Positions 10,054 through 20,635 of a DNA stretch of 64,000 bases are shown one piece after another. Both the position numbers and the translations under genes were made by a program. Positions within the stretch are counted from its first letter, which is position 1. Each line of letters begins with the position of its first letter. The notes under the pieces were generated by a model, which saw nothing but the letters and a program-made list of their open reading frames with translations, was not told where the DNA came from and made no database searches. Origin of the DNA: Capra hircus (taxonomy: Eukaryota > Chordata > Mammalia > Artiodactyla > Bovidae); contig NC_030811.1 of NCBI RefSeq assembly GCF_001704415.2, forward strand, positions 54,177,591 through 54,241,590, read 5' to 3'.

Positions 10054-10507
10054 ATGGGCGCCAAGCAGAGCGGGCCGGCCGCTGCTAACGGCCGCACCCG
10101 CGCGTACTCGGGCTCGGATTTACCTTCCAGCAGCAGCAGCGGAGGGGCCAACGGGACCGCGGGCGGCGGGGCGCGAGCCGCAGCCGCTGGGAGGTTTCCG
10201 GCTCAGGTGCCCAGCGCGCACCAGCCCAGCGCCTCCGGCGGCGCCGCGGCGGCCTCGGCGGCCCCGCGCAGCCGCTCCCTCGGCGGGGCCGTGGGGACCG
10301 TGGCGTCGGGGGCCCGGGCGGCGCAGTCAACCTTCAGCATCCCCAACAGCAGCAGCGGCCCGTACGGCTCGCAGGACTCGGTTCATAGCAGCCCGGAGGA
10401 CGGCGGCAGCAGCGGCGGCAGGGACCGGCCGGCGAGCGGGGGTCCTGGAGGGCCGCGCCTGGTGATCGGCTCCTTACCAGCTCACCTCTCGCCGCACATG
10501 TTTGGAG
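10054..10507 (+). CDS. ZNRF2: ZNRF2 coding exon 1 (N-terminal part of E3 ubiquitin ligase)
   Basis: The exon encodes 151 full codons plus one base. The product begins MGAKQSGPAAANGRTRAYSG and ends near PAHLSPHMFG, which I recognise as the N-terminal half of ZNRF2. The family is known for an N-myristoylated Gly2 (the MGxxxS context is visible) that targets it to endosomal, lysosomal and plasma membranes. A C-terminal zinc finger plus RING then ubiquitinates substrates; links to Na/K-ATPase turnover and mTORC1 signalling are reported. Exon 1 itself is low-complexity: Ser5 at residues 25-29, Gly/Ala-rich stretches at 30-46 and 62-70, basic PRSRS at 71-75, and a Ser/Gly-rich acidic patch at 113-122. 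The start is supported by G at +4 and by the family-typical MGAKQS. The catalytic domains lie on later exons not found in this window, so the gene is partial. Confidence 0.95.
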
Positions 10508-10513
10508 GTACGG
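10508..10513 (+). promoter_or_regulatory. ZNRF2: ZNRF2 intron 1 splice donor
   Basis: The junction GGAG|gtacgg splits a Gly codon after its first base (phase 1). This fits the family sequence HMFGG.., where the next exon completes the glycine and then encodes the zinc finger. The reading frame continues open into the intron to 10713, but that sequence resembles no ZNRF protein. Confidence 0.85.
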
Positions 10514-10720
10514 CCCTTTCCCTCTCTGCCTCCCGCGAGCGGCACGTGGGCCGCGGCTGCGCTTGTTTTTACCCTTCTCCTTTTCTCCTTCAGCCCGAGC
10601 GCCGGGGGTTCGCCGCGCGGCCGGGCCGGGTCACCCCTCTTTGGGGTGGGAGGGAAAGAGAGAGGGAGAGAGCGCCTCTTAACCCCTGCAGCGCCGCTAC
10701 TGCGGGACCCTAGTGTTTGG

Positions 10721-12952
10721 TTTTTGAACACCGCGTGCACCCTCACCTCTTCGTGGCTTTCTCATACAGAAAGCCCTTGTTTGCTCCCGGAGGTGAAGGG
10801 AGCAAATATTGTTTTAAAAACAAGCGCAATAGCTGGTGCTTGTGGTTTTTAGTAGCAGGAAGTCAGGACCCGTTGCTAAATGTAGTTGTATCTGGTGACT
10901 CGAGTGGTGAGCAGTTTTTAAAGGCCAAAAGTCAGAGTCTCAAATGAACAGATGAGTGTTTGGAAAAAGAGTTACCGCTTTTGGAGTAACTTATTGTAGA
11001 GCTGTAATTCTCATGTCTTGTGTCAGTAGTCCCACCTACTGTGTATGCTTTAATTAGGTGAATGTGTTAATGAAAAGTATATTTTTAACCGCAGTAAACT
11101 GCTACTTTAGATAATGATTAATGTGAGTTCTGCTTTATTTGGACAGAGCATTAAAAAATTGAGAACTGTTTCTTAAGGAAAGAAACCAATAATCATTACA
11201 GCTCTGCCTACAAGATGCAGTAAAAGCCCAGGTGTTTTTGAAAAGCAGTGCTCGCTAGGGTTCAAGAAAGACCCTGTGAAAAATGGAAATTTTAGTAGCA
11301 AAACGGTATGTCTTTTTGGATTGATAGAAACAGGGGAGGGGTACCCCTGATCTGAGTAAAGCAAATTCGACCTCTTGAGTTGTGTTTTATGGTTTCTACT
11401 TTCCTTCAGAGCAGTTAATGGTAAATGAATTAAGACACTCCCTTCCCAGTTCATGAAGAGTAGAAGTTAAATCTGGTTAGAGATGTAGACAATAGAAGAG
11501 AAACATTTCCATATCATTGCTTTCTTTACACATCATGATATTACCTGCAGTTACAGTTGAGCACAGGTGAATAGTGAAAACACTATCTTCTCTTTTCTCT
11601 GCTTCCTTTACTCATGTTTATAAATGTGAGAAAATTGAGCAGGCAGTTGGTAAAGTGAAATGTTCAATAATGTAATTGCTCTGATGTTCTGTACTATCAA
11701 TATTCACATTAGCACAAATTTAAAATGGAGGCGACATGTTTAGTTTCCCCCATCTTTTTAATACCTCTTTGCATATTCAAAATATAAAACAACTCTTTAA
11801 TTTTATTTTAATTACTTGTTATAAAATGATTTTTCTTTGTAACTAAAAATACTGACTTTTAAGATTGGCCCTTAAAACATTTCTTTTTGAGAAAAAGATC
11901 TAGTGCTGACTGTACTGTGATTTGTGATTCATAACTAACACAGCTGAAGGTCCTGTAGTACCACACCGAAGAATAGCAAAAGACAGTTTCTTAAGAATGG
12001 GAGATTAGGGGCAAGGATAAAGGCTAAGCTGGTCCTAAAAGAATATATTTATTTTAAGATTAAAATTTGCATGTAGTTATGTCTAACAGCTTGCTAGAGA
12101 AAGGAAATAGGGAAAGGCTCATCAGATTAGTAACTTCTTTGGTATACTGATGGCTTAACTTTTTTTAAAGGACTTTGTTTTCTTTTAACAAAGTTTATCT
12201 GTATGGGTTTAAAGTGTTTCATCCGGGGGTGGGGGCAAATATTTGACACCTGTGCTATTCTTAGTGAACTAGCAGGTGAAGAAGATCTGGTTGCTGAAAG
12301 CTGGAAAAGTAAAGCATTTATCTTTTTTCTTCTGAGTTCTTAGATTTGTACACTTGAGCCGTTTTTTGTGTTGTAGGGGTTAGCATGATTGGGGCCTAGT
12401 GGAAGCACAGTGACACTGAGAACTGTGGCAGCGTTTCCGAACCAAGTCTCTGTAGAGAATGGAGCCCCAATGGCTTAAAAGTATCTGTTGTGTGCAATTA
12501 GTTAACTATTCTCTTGTGCATTTGGAATGTTTCTAGCTGTGTATCATTCTTAGGAAATTTGAGAAAACAGTCACTGGGACAATTTTGTGTTTGATAGTTC
12601 AGATGAGGGACTCTAGTTGAGAAAACTTGGAAGAGAATCAGAGAAATTACCTGTTCTTTCTAAATGATACGGACAGATCAAAGTGCCAGTACCTTAAATC
12701 CTATTTAAGACTGGAGATGGAATACACTTGAGAGTGAAAAAGCATCTTTCTAGCAGTGTTTGTGTTAATGAGATTTTTTACCTATATTTCAGTAGTTGGG
12801 CTCATTAGGGAAACTTAATAGAACCCTGTTTGTTGTCATCCTGAGATTTAGGGAACCAGATGATAAATCTTTCTTTTTAATTTTTAAACTCTATATTGAG
12901 TTTGTTACATATTGCTTTTGTTTTACATTAAAAATTCTTGGCCCCAAGGCAT
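10721..12952. other. Proximal intron 1, largely unique sequence
   Basis: No repeat family is recognised. The stretch has low repeat content relative to the rest of the intron and moderate AT content. No ORF is credible. Confidence 0.55.
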
Positions 12953-13046
12953 GTGGGATCTTAACTGCCTGACCAGGAATCGAACCTGCACCCTCCACAT
13001 TGGAAGGCAAAGTCGTAACATCTGGACTGCCAGGGAAGTCCCTGAA
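12953..13046 (-). mobile_element. CHR-type tRNA-derived SINE fragment
   Basis: 'catgtgggatcttaactgcctgaccaggaatcgaacc' ending in 'gccagggaagtccct' is the reverse-complement head of an artiodactyl/cetacean CHR SINE, with a box-B-like 'gaatcgaacc'. Confidence 0.75.
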
Positions 13047-14655
13047 TCTTATTTTAAAAACGACTTCATTATTACTCCAGGTTGACTTAATTTTTTAGTA
13101 ATTTATTCAGTTAGAAATTGTGCAGATGTTTGGGCAAATAAAAAGGAACTCCATCTGAAAGTTGATAGAAGGATTATTTCTAAATTAGTGGAAAGTTATT
13201 TCTGTAATTTTATAAAACTTTAATTGATGTTTGTATTGTTACTGTTTCCTAATAGGAAAATATGGTACTAATCAGATACAAAATTATCTTTCCCTTATGG
13301 AAAAGGAAAATCTAAACAATATCACTTTAAAAAAAAATTTAGACATCTGGTAAGTTGAATGGTTAACTAGTTCCATCGTAATGAATTACCAAATTAAATG
13401 AGGTTTTCTGTGTTGGTTTTATGTTTTGCTCTTTTTGGGACATGTTTTGTGGCTATATTTGCTCTTATTTAATTCTCTCTAGAGAAATAGAAGAGAGGTA
13501 CTTAATTTATATTTCAGTTTACAGAATTTTCTTAGAATTTCTTCGAACTGAGTTGTATATCAGAGTATGATTATAAAACATACAGGAATTTTTAGATCAA
13601 GTAGGTTTCTTTTTTTATTCTTTTCAGAGTGCTGAGTTTAACAAAAGTTTTACAGTGAACAAGAGCCTTTTTTTGTTTAATCACCTTTGTTTTATTTATT
13701 TATTTTTTTCACCTTTGTTTTAAAACAGGTCTTTAAGGGAATAGTCTAATATTGAAGACTTGATGGTATCTTAGGATTTTCTTGGCTTTAGTGTATGTCT
13801 ACATTTTTTTCACTACAAGTTGCTAATGTTTGTTAACAGCAATTATGGATGGTAAAATAGTGTTTAATTATCTAGCAAGGATATCGAAGGTAAATTGGAC
13901 TATAAAATTATGCCAGTCAATGGAGATCATTTCTAGAGAAATCATGTGGGATCCTCATGTCTGAGTCTGAAAGTGAGATGAATTAATCTAGACAATTTAT
14001 TGATGGTACTGGGTTGCTTTTGGTCACCTCCTAATTGATTGGCTTAAGTTTGGGTGTGTGATTGTAATTCAGGTGCCTCCTGTTACTTAGAAACAATTGC
14101 TTCCTTTTATTGAAGAAGTTTGTCATTGCTTAAAACTGAATATGTTAAAATTTGTAGTTCTAGGCCAACTTCTCAATCTTCCGGACGGATGTGTGGGTGT
14201 TAAGGTGTTAGATTATCTGCATAACTGTGTTGAATTATGCTCAGTCACTATTACTTACCAGTATTTAGTGCCAGAATGTTTGAGTTGGGGATATTGTGAT
14301 TAATCTGCTTTCTATTCCTGAATGTTCTTTTATTCAGTTGAAAACTTAGAGTGGTAGAGAAATGTCTGCTTCAGAAAAATGACTAACCACCATCCTGTCA
14401 CCCATCTCCTCCCATATCCACCCCCAAGAAATAAAGAACTCTTGTGGTTAATTTTTCTCATTTGTAATCTCACATAATCCTTAAACACTTGATACTTTGT
14501 TATGCTAAAGTATGGGCTCCCTCATGAAAGTTTCTGCTTTGGGAATATTTTGAGTTTTCTTCCCTGCAGGGTGGAGCGGGTGCCCAAGGGAGGAGTGGTT
14601 TGTGTTGCAGTGGGCACCATCTGATAAGAGAGCAGCTGCCTGACCTGAGTACTTT
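13047..14655. other. Intron 1, largely unique sequence
   Basis: The stretch is AT-rich with homopolymer T runs. Short open frames near 14097-14303 and 14505-14767 have no recognisable product. Confidence 0.5.
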
Positions 14656-14729
14656 TGATGCTTTGCTGACTGCAAAGCCAGTACAAGCTCCGTTGTTTTA
14701 CTAACAGGTAGTGTCTCCAGCAAGTCCCC
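14656..14729 (+). ncRNA. Locus matching flanks of mir-550a-1, hairpin arms absent
   Basis: From memory, human mir-550a-1 lies in ZNRF2 intron 1 on the same strand, about 5 kb from the start site. Here, about 4.6 kb after the start codon, 'tgatgctttgctgactg' (14656-14672) and 'gtgtctccagcaagtc' (14711-14726) match the outer 5' and 3' ends of that precursor as I remember it, with a similar loop-side 'gttgttttac' between. The paired arm sequence that gives the mature product is missing. I therefore call an orthologous site without a functional hairpin, not a miRNA gene. Confidence 0.45.
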
Positions 14730-15954
14730 CAGTCCTCTCCAGTTGGATTACTTTGCCTGGAAACCACTTATTTTCTTTACCAATACCACTAATTAGTTGT
14801 CAGTTTTTATAAGAATTGTGTTAAGGTTATACTTACTATGTATTCTGGGTATCTGCACAATTGGGTATATTAGCAAATAGGTTAAAAAAGAAGTATAGGA
14901 ACTGCTATATGTAGCAAAATACTTCCTAATTAATTTTACATATATGTATATACTTGACTGGTGTTATTAAATTGTTCTCCACTTATTGAAGTGTTTAGAA
15001 GTTGGAACAAACATGCCCTTTGTATGAACAGAGTTGAGGAATAGCTTAGGTTATGATTGTATTCAGTTGCAGGTAGTTTTCTATGCTGCTTATTAAATAC
15101 TACAATTCATTTCCTCATGGTTATTAAGCTGTTGGCAGCTTGCTTCTTCAAAGCCAGCAAAGGAGAGACTCGCAAGATGGGCCGGTGCTACACTCTTATG
15201 TAAATATGTACACGTAATGACACTCAGCCCATGGCCCTTGCTGCGTTCCATTGGTTATAAACAAGTCACAGGCCCTGCTTATACTCAAGGGGGAGGGAAT
15301 GACAGAAAGGTGTAAGTATCAGGAGACAGGAATCACGTGTGCCCACACTAGTGATAGATTTAGGTTAACCAGCTAAACATGCAACTGTTCTAACCATATT
15401 TTTGAATTTACTGTTTACTTTGAAGAAGTTATGATATTGTAGATGCTAAGTATTACTTTAATAAATGTGAATCGAGCCCTTTCTAGGGGCTGGCCATTGT
15501 AGTTGTCAGGGTTACAAACACGGGGCTGGTTCTTGCTTAGTGCTCAGTTGAATTTGAGATTGTTATACACTTGAGTTCTCTAAGATAGAACTGATAGAGT
15601 TGGGAACTGGGGTGTGTGGTGATGTCATTAACCAATATTAAAAATAAAGAAGAAAATAGTGTTATAGGAAATGATAATAAGTCCTTTTAGGCTTGTTAAA
15701 TTTTGAGGATTTCTGTCTAGAAGCATCTTTTAAGCATTTGGAAATATGTCTCCAATTTAGGACATTACAAAAAAATTGAGAAATTGTCTATTTGCATATT
15801 ATAAATGAAGCTGAACAGTGGTTAAGATTACTGAGGGATGGATACAAATTGAGGCACAAGCATAGAATCCTGGGGAGCAAGAATTTTAAGAGACAGGTAG
15901 AGCAGGAGGCCAGTGATTACAGTTAAAGCACAAGGAAAAGAAGTTGTTTAAAAT
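14730..15954. other. Intron 1; possible unassigned repeat at about 15120-15345
   Basis: About 15120-15345 ('gagactcgcaagatggg..ttccattggttataaacaagtcacaggcc..ctcaagggggaggg') has the look of an old interspersed mammalian repeat, but I cannot name the family. The rest is unique-looking. Confidence 0.4.
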
Positions 15955-16330
15955 GTTTTTATTATTAAAATAATATGTGTTCATTAGAGAAAGCTATAAT
16001 GTGGGAAATACAGAAAGGCACATACAAGAAATTGCAGATCACTTGTAATATCATCATGGGAAATAACCAGAATAGAATGTTGATGGCTATTTTTCTCATA
16101 TGTTTTAGATAGAAAATTTGGAGGTCATTCTTGTATATTCTTTTGATTTTTAAATCTTTTGGATGTTCTAATATAAGATTTTAAGGCTACAGATTTTCCC
16201 CCAAGAATTGCTTTAGCTGAATGCCACAATTTTTGAAGTGTTTTGTTAACATTCAATTAAAAATATTATCTAATATCCCGTGTGATTTCCTTTTTGATGT
16301 GTTGGTTACATATTCTTTGATAAAATACTC
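15955..16330. mobile_element. Old L1 fragments
   Basis: 15955-16110 resembles an L1M 3' end ('acagaaaggcacatacaagaaattgcagatcac'). 16190-16330 resembles antisense L1 ORF2 sequence ('tgtgatttcctttttgatgtgttgg'). Both are diverged. Confidence 0.5.
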
Positions 16331-16404
16331 TTTCTGCTTAATCAGTTTCTTCTATCATGTTAAAATTTTTTATAGCATTATTTTTAATGACTGTCCAGTA
16401 TTCC

Positions 16405-17100
16405 AGAGCTCATTCAATAAATATTTGATGAAGACCTACTTTGCCTTGCACTGTCCTAAGGATATAGAAGTGGAGAAATCTCTGCACTCTCATAGGCGTC
16501 ATATTATACTTCGGGGAGACAGTAAACAAACAAGTAAAATATCAATATACTGTGTTTCAGAGGGTTTTGAATGTGATGCAGAAAAATGGGAGTGGAAAGG
16601 TAGAGATGGTGGGTTATAGACTTGTTTTTATTTTAAATAGGGTTTTAGGGATAACTTCTCTGATAAGGTGACATTCAAGCAGAAACTAAAGAAATAAGCC
16701 ATGAAGAATCTCTAGGGGAATAGCAAATGCAAGGAGAAGGAACAGTAGCTAGAAAGGTGCTTAGGTGTGCTTGTAATGAATGTACCTGATGTGTTCTGGG
16801 AATAGTTACGACACCAGTGTAGTTGGAGTGCAAGGGCTTGTAGATAAGGACTGGGATGGGGCATGAACTGCCTTGTAACCATTGATATGGTTTTTAGAGT
16901 TTTGTTTTAGAGAGATGGGAATGCATTGCAGAGTTTTTTTGAGGAAGAGATTGACATAACCTGACTTAGGCTTTTAAAAAATTGCTCTGGGAACCATGCG
17001 GGAGTAGACCCTAGTGAGCAAGAGTCAAGCAAAGGCACAAAACCCTTGCAAGAGAGAAGTGACTTGGACAGAGTTGTGGCACTGAAGTTGGTGAAGAGTT
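16405..17100 (-). mobile_element. L2 LINE fragment
   Basis: 'ctcattcaataaatatttgatgaagacctac..gcactgtcctaagg' and the downstream 'ggtgacattcaagcagaaac' and 'agccatgaagaat' segments are characteristic of reverse-complement L2. The 132-aa open frame at 16221-16619 bridges two repeats and is not a gene. Confidence 0.65.
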
Positions 17101-17162
17101 GGTAGATTCTGGATATCTAGCTCTTTGAAAGTGGAGTTACCTAGGTGTAGAGGATTTGTATT

Positions 17163-17496
17163 CAGCCAACCCTTGAATGTCATGGAGGTTTGGGGTGCAG
17201 GTGCTCTGGGCAGTCCCGTCTAATTTGTAGCCCTTCTCTGAAATAGCCATTCGTCTGTATCCATGGTTAGGAATGGAGGACTCAACCAAACGGCAGATGG
17301 TGTGTTGTCATTGTTCAGTTGCTGAGTCATGTCCGACTCTTTTCCACCCAATAGAATGCAGCATGCTGGGTTCCTTTGTCCTTCTCTAACTCGTGGAGTT
17401 TGCTAGAATTCATGGTGTACTGGAGTATTTACTGTTGAAAAAAGTCCATGTATTTGACCTCCACAGTTCTAATTTGTATTGTTCACGGGTCAGCTG
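17163..17496. mobile_element. Tigger-type (TcMar) MITE interrupted by a BovB scrap
   Basis: Left end 'cagccaacccttgaatg' (17163) and right end 'ttgttcacgggtcagctg' (ending 17496) are diverged inverted repeats of the pogo/Tigger group. About 17305-17412 in the middle is a BovB 3'-end fragment. Confidence 0.6.
17305..17412 (-). mobile_element. BovB 3'-end fragment, antisense
   Basis: 'gttcagttgctgagtcatgtccgactctt' and 'gaatgcagcatgctggg' are the BovB terminal sequence, inserted within a Tigger-like element. Confidence 0.75.
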
Positions 17497-17619
17497 TAGT
17501 TTGTCTGAAGTTTGGTTCTTTCAAATTATTAGGAAGAGTCCTACAATAGCTCACAGACTCAAAGGACCAAGTGCAGGAACCAGCATCAGTGGAGCTGAAA
17601 TTGAGAAATTCTGTATATG

Positions 17620-18492
17620 CATGCATAGTTCAGTTGCGTCTGACTCTTGTGACCCCATGGACTGCAGCACGCCAGGCCTCCCTGTCCATCGCCAACTCCC
17701 GGAGCTTACTCAGACTCATGTCCATTGAGTTGATGATGCCATCCAGCCATCTCATCCTCTCTCCTCTTCTCCCACCTTCAGTCTTTCCCAGCATCAGAGT
17801 CTTTTCAAATGAGTCAGCTCTTCGCATCAGGTGACCAAAGTATTGGAGTTTCAGCTTCAACATCAGTCCTTCCAGTGAATATTCAGGACTGATTTCTTTT
17901 ATTATGGACTGGTTGGATCTCCTTGCAGTCCAAGGGACTCTCAGCAGTCTTCCTACACCAACACCTCGGAGGAGTCTTCTCCAACACCACAGTTCAAAAG
18001 CATCAGTTCTTCAGCACCCAGCTTTCTTTATAGTCCAACTCTCGCATCCATACATGACTACTGGAAAAACCATAGCTTTGACTAGATGGACCTTTGTTGG
18101 CAAAGTAATGTCTCTGCTTTTTAATATGCTGTCTAGGTTGGTCATAACTTTTCCTCCAAGGAGCAAGCGTCTTTTAATTTCCTGGCTGCAGTCACCATCT
18201 GCAGTGATTTTGGAGCCCCCCCAAAATAAAGTTTGTCACTGTTTCCATTGTTTCCCCATCTATTTGCCATCAAGTGATGGGACCAGATGCCATGATGTTA
18301 GTTTTCTGGATGTTGAGTTTTAAGCCAACCTTTGAGTCTCCTCTCTCACTTTCATCAAGAGACTCTAGTTCTTCTTCACTTTCTGCCATAAGGGTGGTGT
18401 CATCTGCATATCTGAGATTATTGGTATTTCTCCTGGCAGTCTTGATTCCAGCTTGTGCTTCCTCCAGCCCAGCGTTTCTCATGATGATCTCT
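17620..18492 (-). mobile_element. BovB (RTE) LINE fragment, antisense
   Basis: The copy runs from the BovB terminal region (17630, 'gttgcgtctgactcttgtgacc') to the reverse transcriptase palm. The minus frame 18500-18270 contains 'NLRYADDTTLMAESEEELESL' (YADD intact). An internal deletion and frameshift follow ('DESERGDSKVGLK'). A partial duplication of the 'cttctccaacacc' segment is seen at 17949-17990. Confidence 0.94.
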
Positions 18493-18767
18493 GCATGCAC
18501 ACCTACACCCTAGTTTTCTTTTTGCTTGTTACCTGGTTTAATCCTCTTACATGTGTATAGGCTTTATTTAAGGTGATGGCCTGTTGGCTCGTGGTTACTT
18601 CCATCTACATGTCATCTGAGTGGCCCGAAGGGAATGTTTTCCTCCAGCTGTAGCAAGAGGACTCTGATTTAAGTTGTGTGCCTATCCACGCATCAGTCAC
18701 CGAAGCGAAGGAGTTGGAATGCACTCTCGGAATGAGACGGCTGTGTTCTGTTATCATGGGGAGGAGT

Positions 18768-18925
18768 TTGGGTTTTCGGAGTCAGGCTGCCTGGGTTGAG
18801 TCCATCCACACTGTGTGACCTTAAGTAAGTTATTTAACTGCTTCATACCTTAGTTTTTTCACCTCTAAAGTCAGGATAAAAATAAATCTTGTTTTGTGGT
18901 ATTGTGAGGTTTAATCTGTTTATCT
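18768..18925 (+). mobile_element. MIR SINE
   Basis: 'agtcaggctgcctgggttgagtcc..gtgtgaccttaagtaagttatttaactgc' closely follows the MIR core in + orientation. Confidence 0.8.
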
Positions 18926-20051
18926 TTTTATTTTTAACATTTGAACTGCTATCAAAAATTAAAACATTCAAGACTCCTATCACTCTTCTCATTCTCACCT
19001 TCTTCAGAAAGACCATGTCCTTTACTTTTCTCAACTTCTCACATTTTGCAGAAAAAAAAAAGAAATCCAAGTATTTAGTTTCTATGTATGTGTTTTCTAT
19101 TCCCATGAATCTCCCTTGAATATCTGGATTAAGCTTTACAGCGCATGTACTGTGTTAATCAGAAGGTAAAATTTTGTAAATTCAGTGTTTTCAAGTACAT
19201 TTTGTATTTGAGAACACAGCTAATGATCACTAAAATTATTGTATATTTAAATCATATATAAAAACTTACTGCTCCAGACAGATGTGATATTTTTACTTGT
19301 GTAAAGTAAATGTATGTAAACTGAATCGTTGGGCCAAAGAAGATAGGTATAATGTGGACTATAGAAATGTGGCAATCATAAAATTGTCTTACAAATAAAA
19401 TTATGCTGTACTTAATAGTTGTTTTTTCATAAGCATTTCAAGTGCTGCGAACATTGTTGATCAGTTTGAGTATATTATGGGTGGTGGGAGATGGTTGGTG
19501 AGAAGTTAAAGCAGGTCAGTTCTTATAAATATATGCTGCTTCTCCAGGGAAGTATCCGAAACCTTAGCGTTTTTATGCTGTATGATTTACTGCATCTCAG
19601 GCAACCTGGGTGACATGGCATTTGATAAAGGAGCATGCGGCTTTGCTGGTGTTTTGGCACGCTGTGGTCTGAGACCTCTAAGGTCTTGATTGGGAATTTT
19701 TCAGATTTCCTGTCCTTTATAACACATCTTCAGAAGCAGTGCATCTTCGAAAGCAGTGGATCTGGTCACCTTTACATCTCTGTTAATTCCCACCATCTTG
19801 CCATGTAAAGAATTGTTCGGAGGAATGTCATTAGTTTCCTAAGAGAACACTTAAATGAGGAATACTTGATATTATAGACCACTTTTAGTGTCTCTTGAAA
19901 TATAGAACTGATACTGTTTTATGTGGTAATTTGTGGATTAGAAAAGTGACTTCACAAGCACTGACTCATTTGCATTTCATAAACATAGAGTAATTTCTTT
20001 GGTTATTTGGATGAATTCCAATTCTGCATTTGTTGTATTTTTACTTATTCC
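18926..20051. other. Intron 1, nothing recognised
   Basis: Paired 76-87 aa frames on opposite strands (18843-19119) are reciprocal shadows in AT-rich DNA. No repeat family is identified. Confidence 0.5.
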
Positions 20052-20255
20052 CAGGTGCCACAGTGCTAAAGAATCCACCTGCCAATGCAGGAGACACAAG
20101 AGACACGGGTTCAATTCCTGGGTCAGGAAGATCCCCTGGAGTAACAAATGGTAACCCACTCCAGAATTTATGCTTGAAAAAATCTCCTGGACAGGAGAGT
20201 CTGGTGGGCTACAGTCCATGGGGTTTCAAAGAGTCAGACACAACAAGAGACTGGA
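20052..20255 (+). mobile_element. Bov-tA SINE, diverged
   Basis: It has the head 'cccaggtgccacagtgctaaagaatcc', box-B-like 'gggttcaattcctgg', and a body ending 'gagtcagacacaacaagagac'. The copy is older than most Bov-tA elements here. Confidence 0.9.
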
Positions 20256-20504
20256 CATACATTTCATATGTTGCAATGCACAGATCCTAATTTACATTTT
20301 AAAGAGTTTTGACAAGTAGATTTGACAGTACACTGTGTAATCAACACACTGTCAAAAGTAGGAAATACTCTTTATCCCCAGAAGTTCACTTAACACTCCT
20401 TCCAAGTCATTCCCACAGTACTTCTTAGAGATAATTAATACTACCTATTTCTGTTATCATAAATTATCATATCATCTATTATACCATCTATTATCATAGA
20501 TTAA

Positions 20505-20635
20505 ATAGTTGGATGGTATCACTGCTCAATGGACATGAATTTGAGTAAACTCCCGGAAATAATGAAGGACAGGCATGCTGCAGTTCATGGGATTGCAAAG
20601 AGTCAGACATGACTTCACAGCTGAACAACGTTATC
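20505..20635 (+). mobile_element. BovB 3'-end fragment
   Basis: 'ttggatggtatcactgctcaatggacatgaatttgag' through 'gattgcaaagagtcagacatgactt' is the last part of BovB in sense orientation. Confidence 0.85.

Larger units (their letters stand above)
8975..10720 (+). promoter_or_regulatory. CpG island spanning ZNRF2 promoter and exon 1
   Basis: CpG dinucleotides are dense from about 8975 to 10720 and sparse on both sides. The island covers the putative promoter, the 5' UTR, all of coding exon 1 and the first 200 bp of the intron. This is typical of a broadly expressed gene with dispersed transcription starts. The several long frames on both strands inside it reflect the GC richness. Confidence 0.92.

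Noticed and set aside
9392..10330. Long minus-strand open frames (up to 212 aa) opposite the ZNRF2 promoter and exon 1
   Set aside because: They arise from GC-rich, stop-poor sequence in a CpG island, are Pro/Ala/Arg-rich without domains, and overlap the real exon antisense.
10508..10713. Continuation of the ZNRF2 frame past exon 1 (219-aa reading)
   Set aside because: The donor GGAG|gtacgg is strong, and the residues after Gly151 do not resemble the zinc finger expected next.
14656..14729. A functional bovine mir-550a gene
   Set aside because: The self-complementary arms required for a precursor hairpin are not present at the site.
16221..16619. 132-aa frame
   Set aside because: It spans an L1 relic and an L2 relic with unrelated sequence between.
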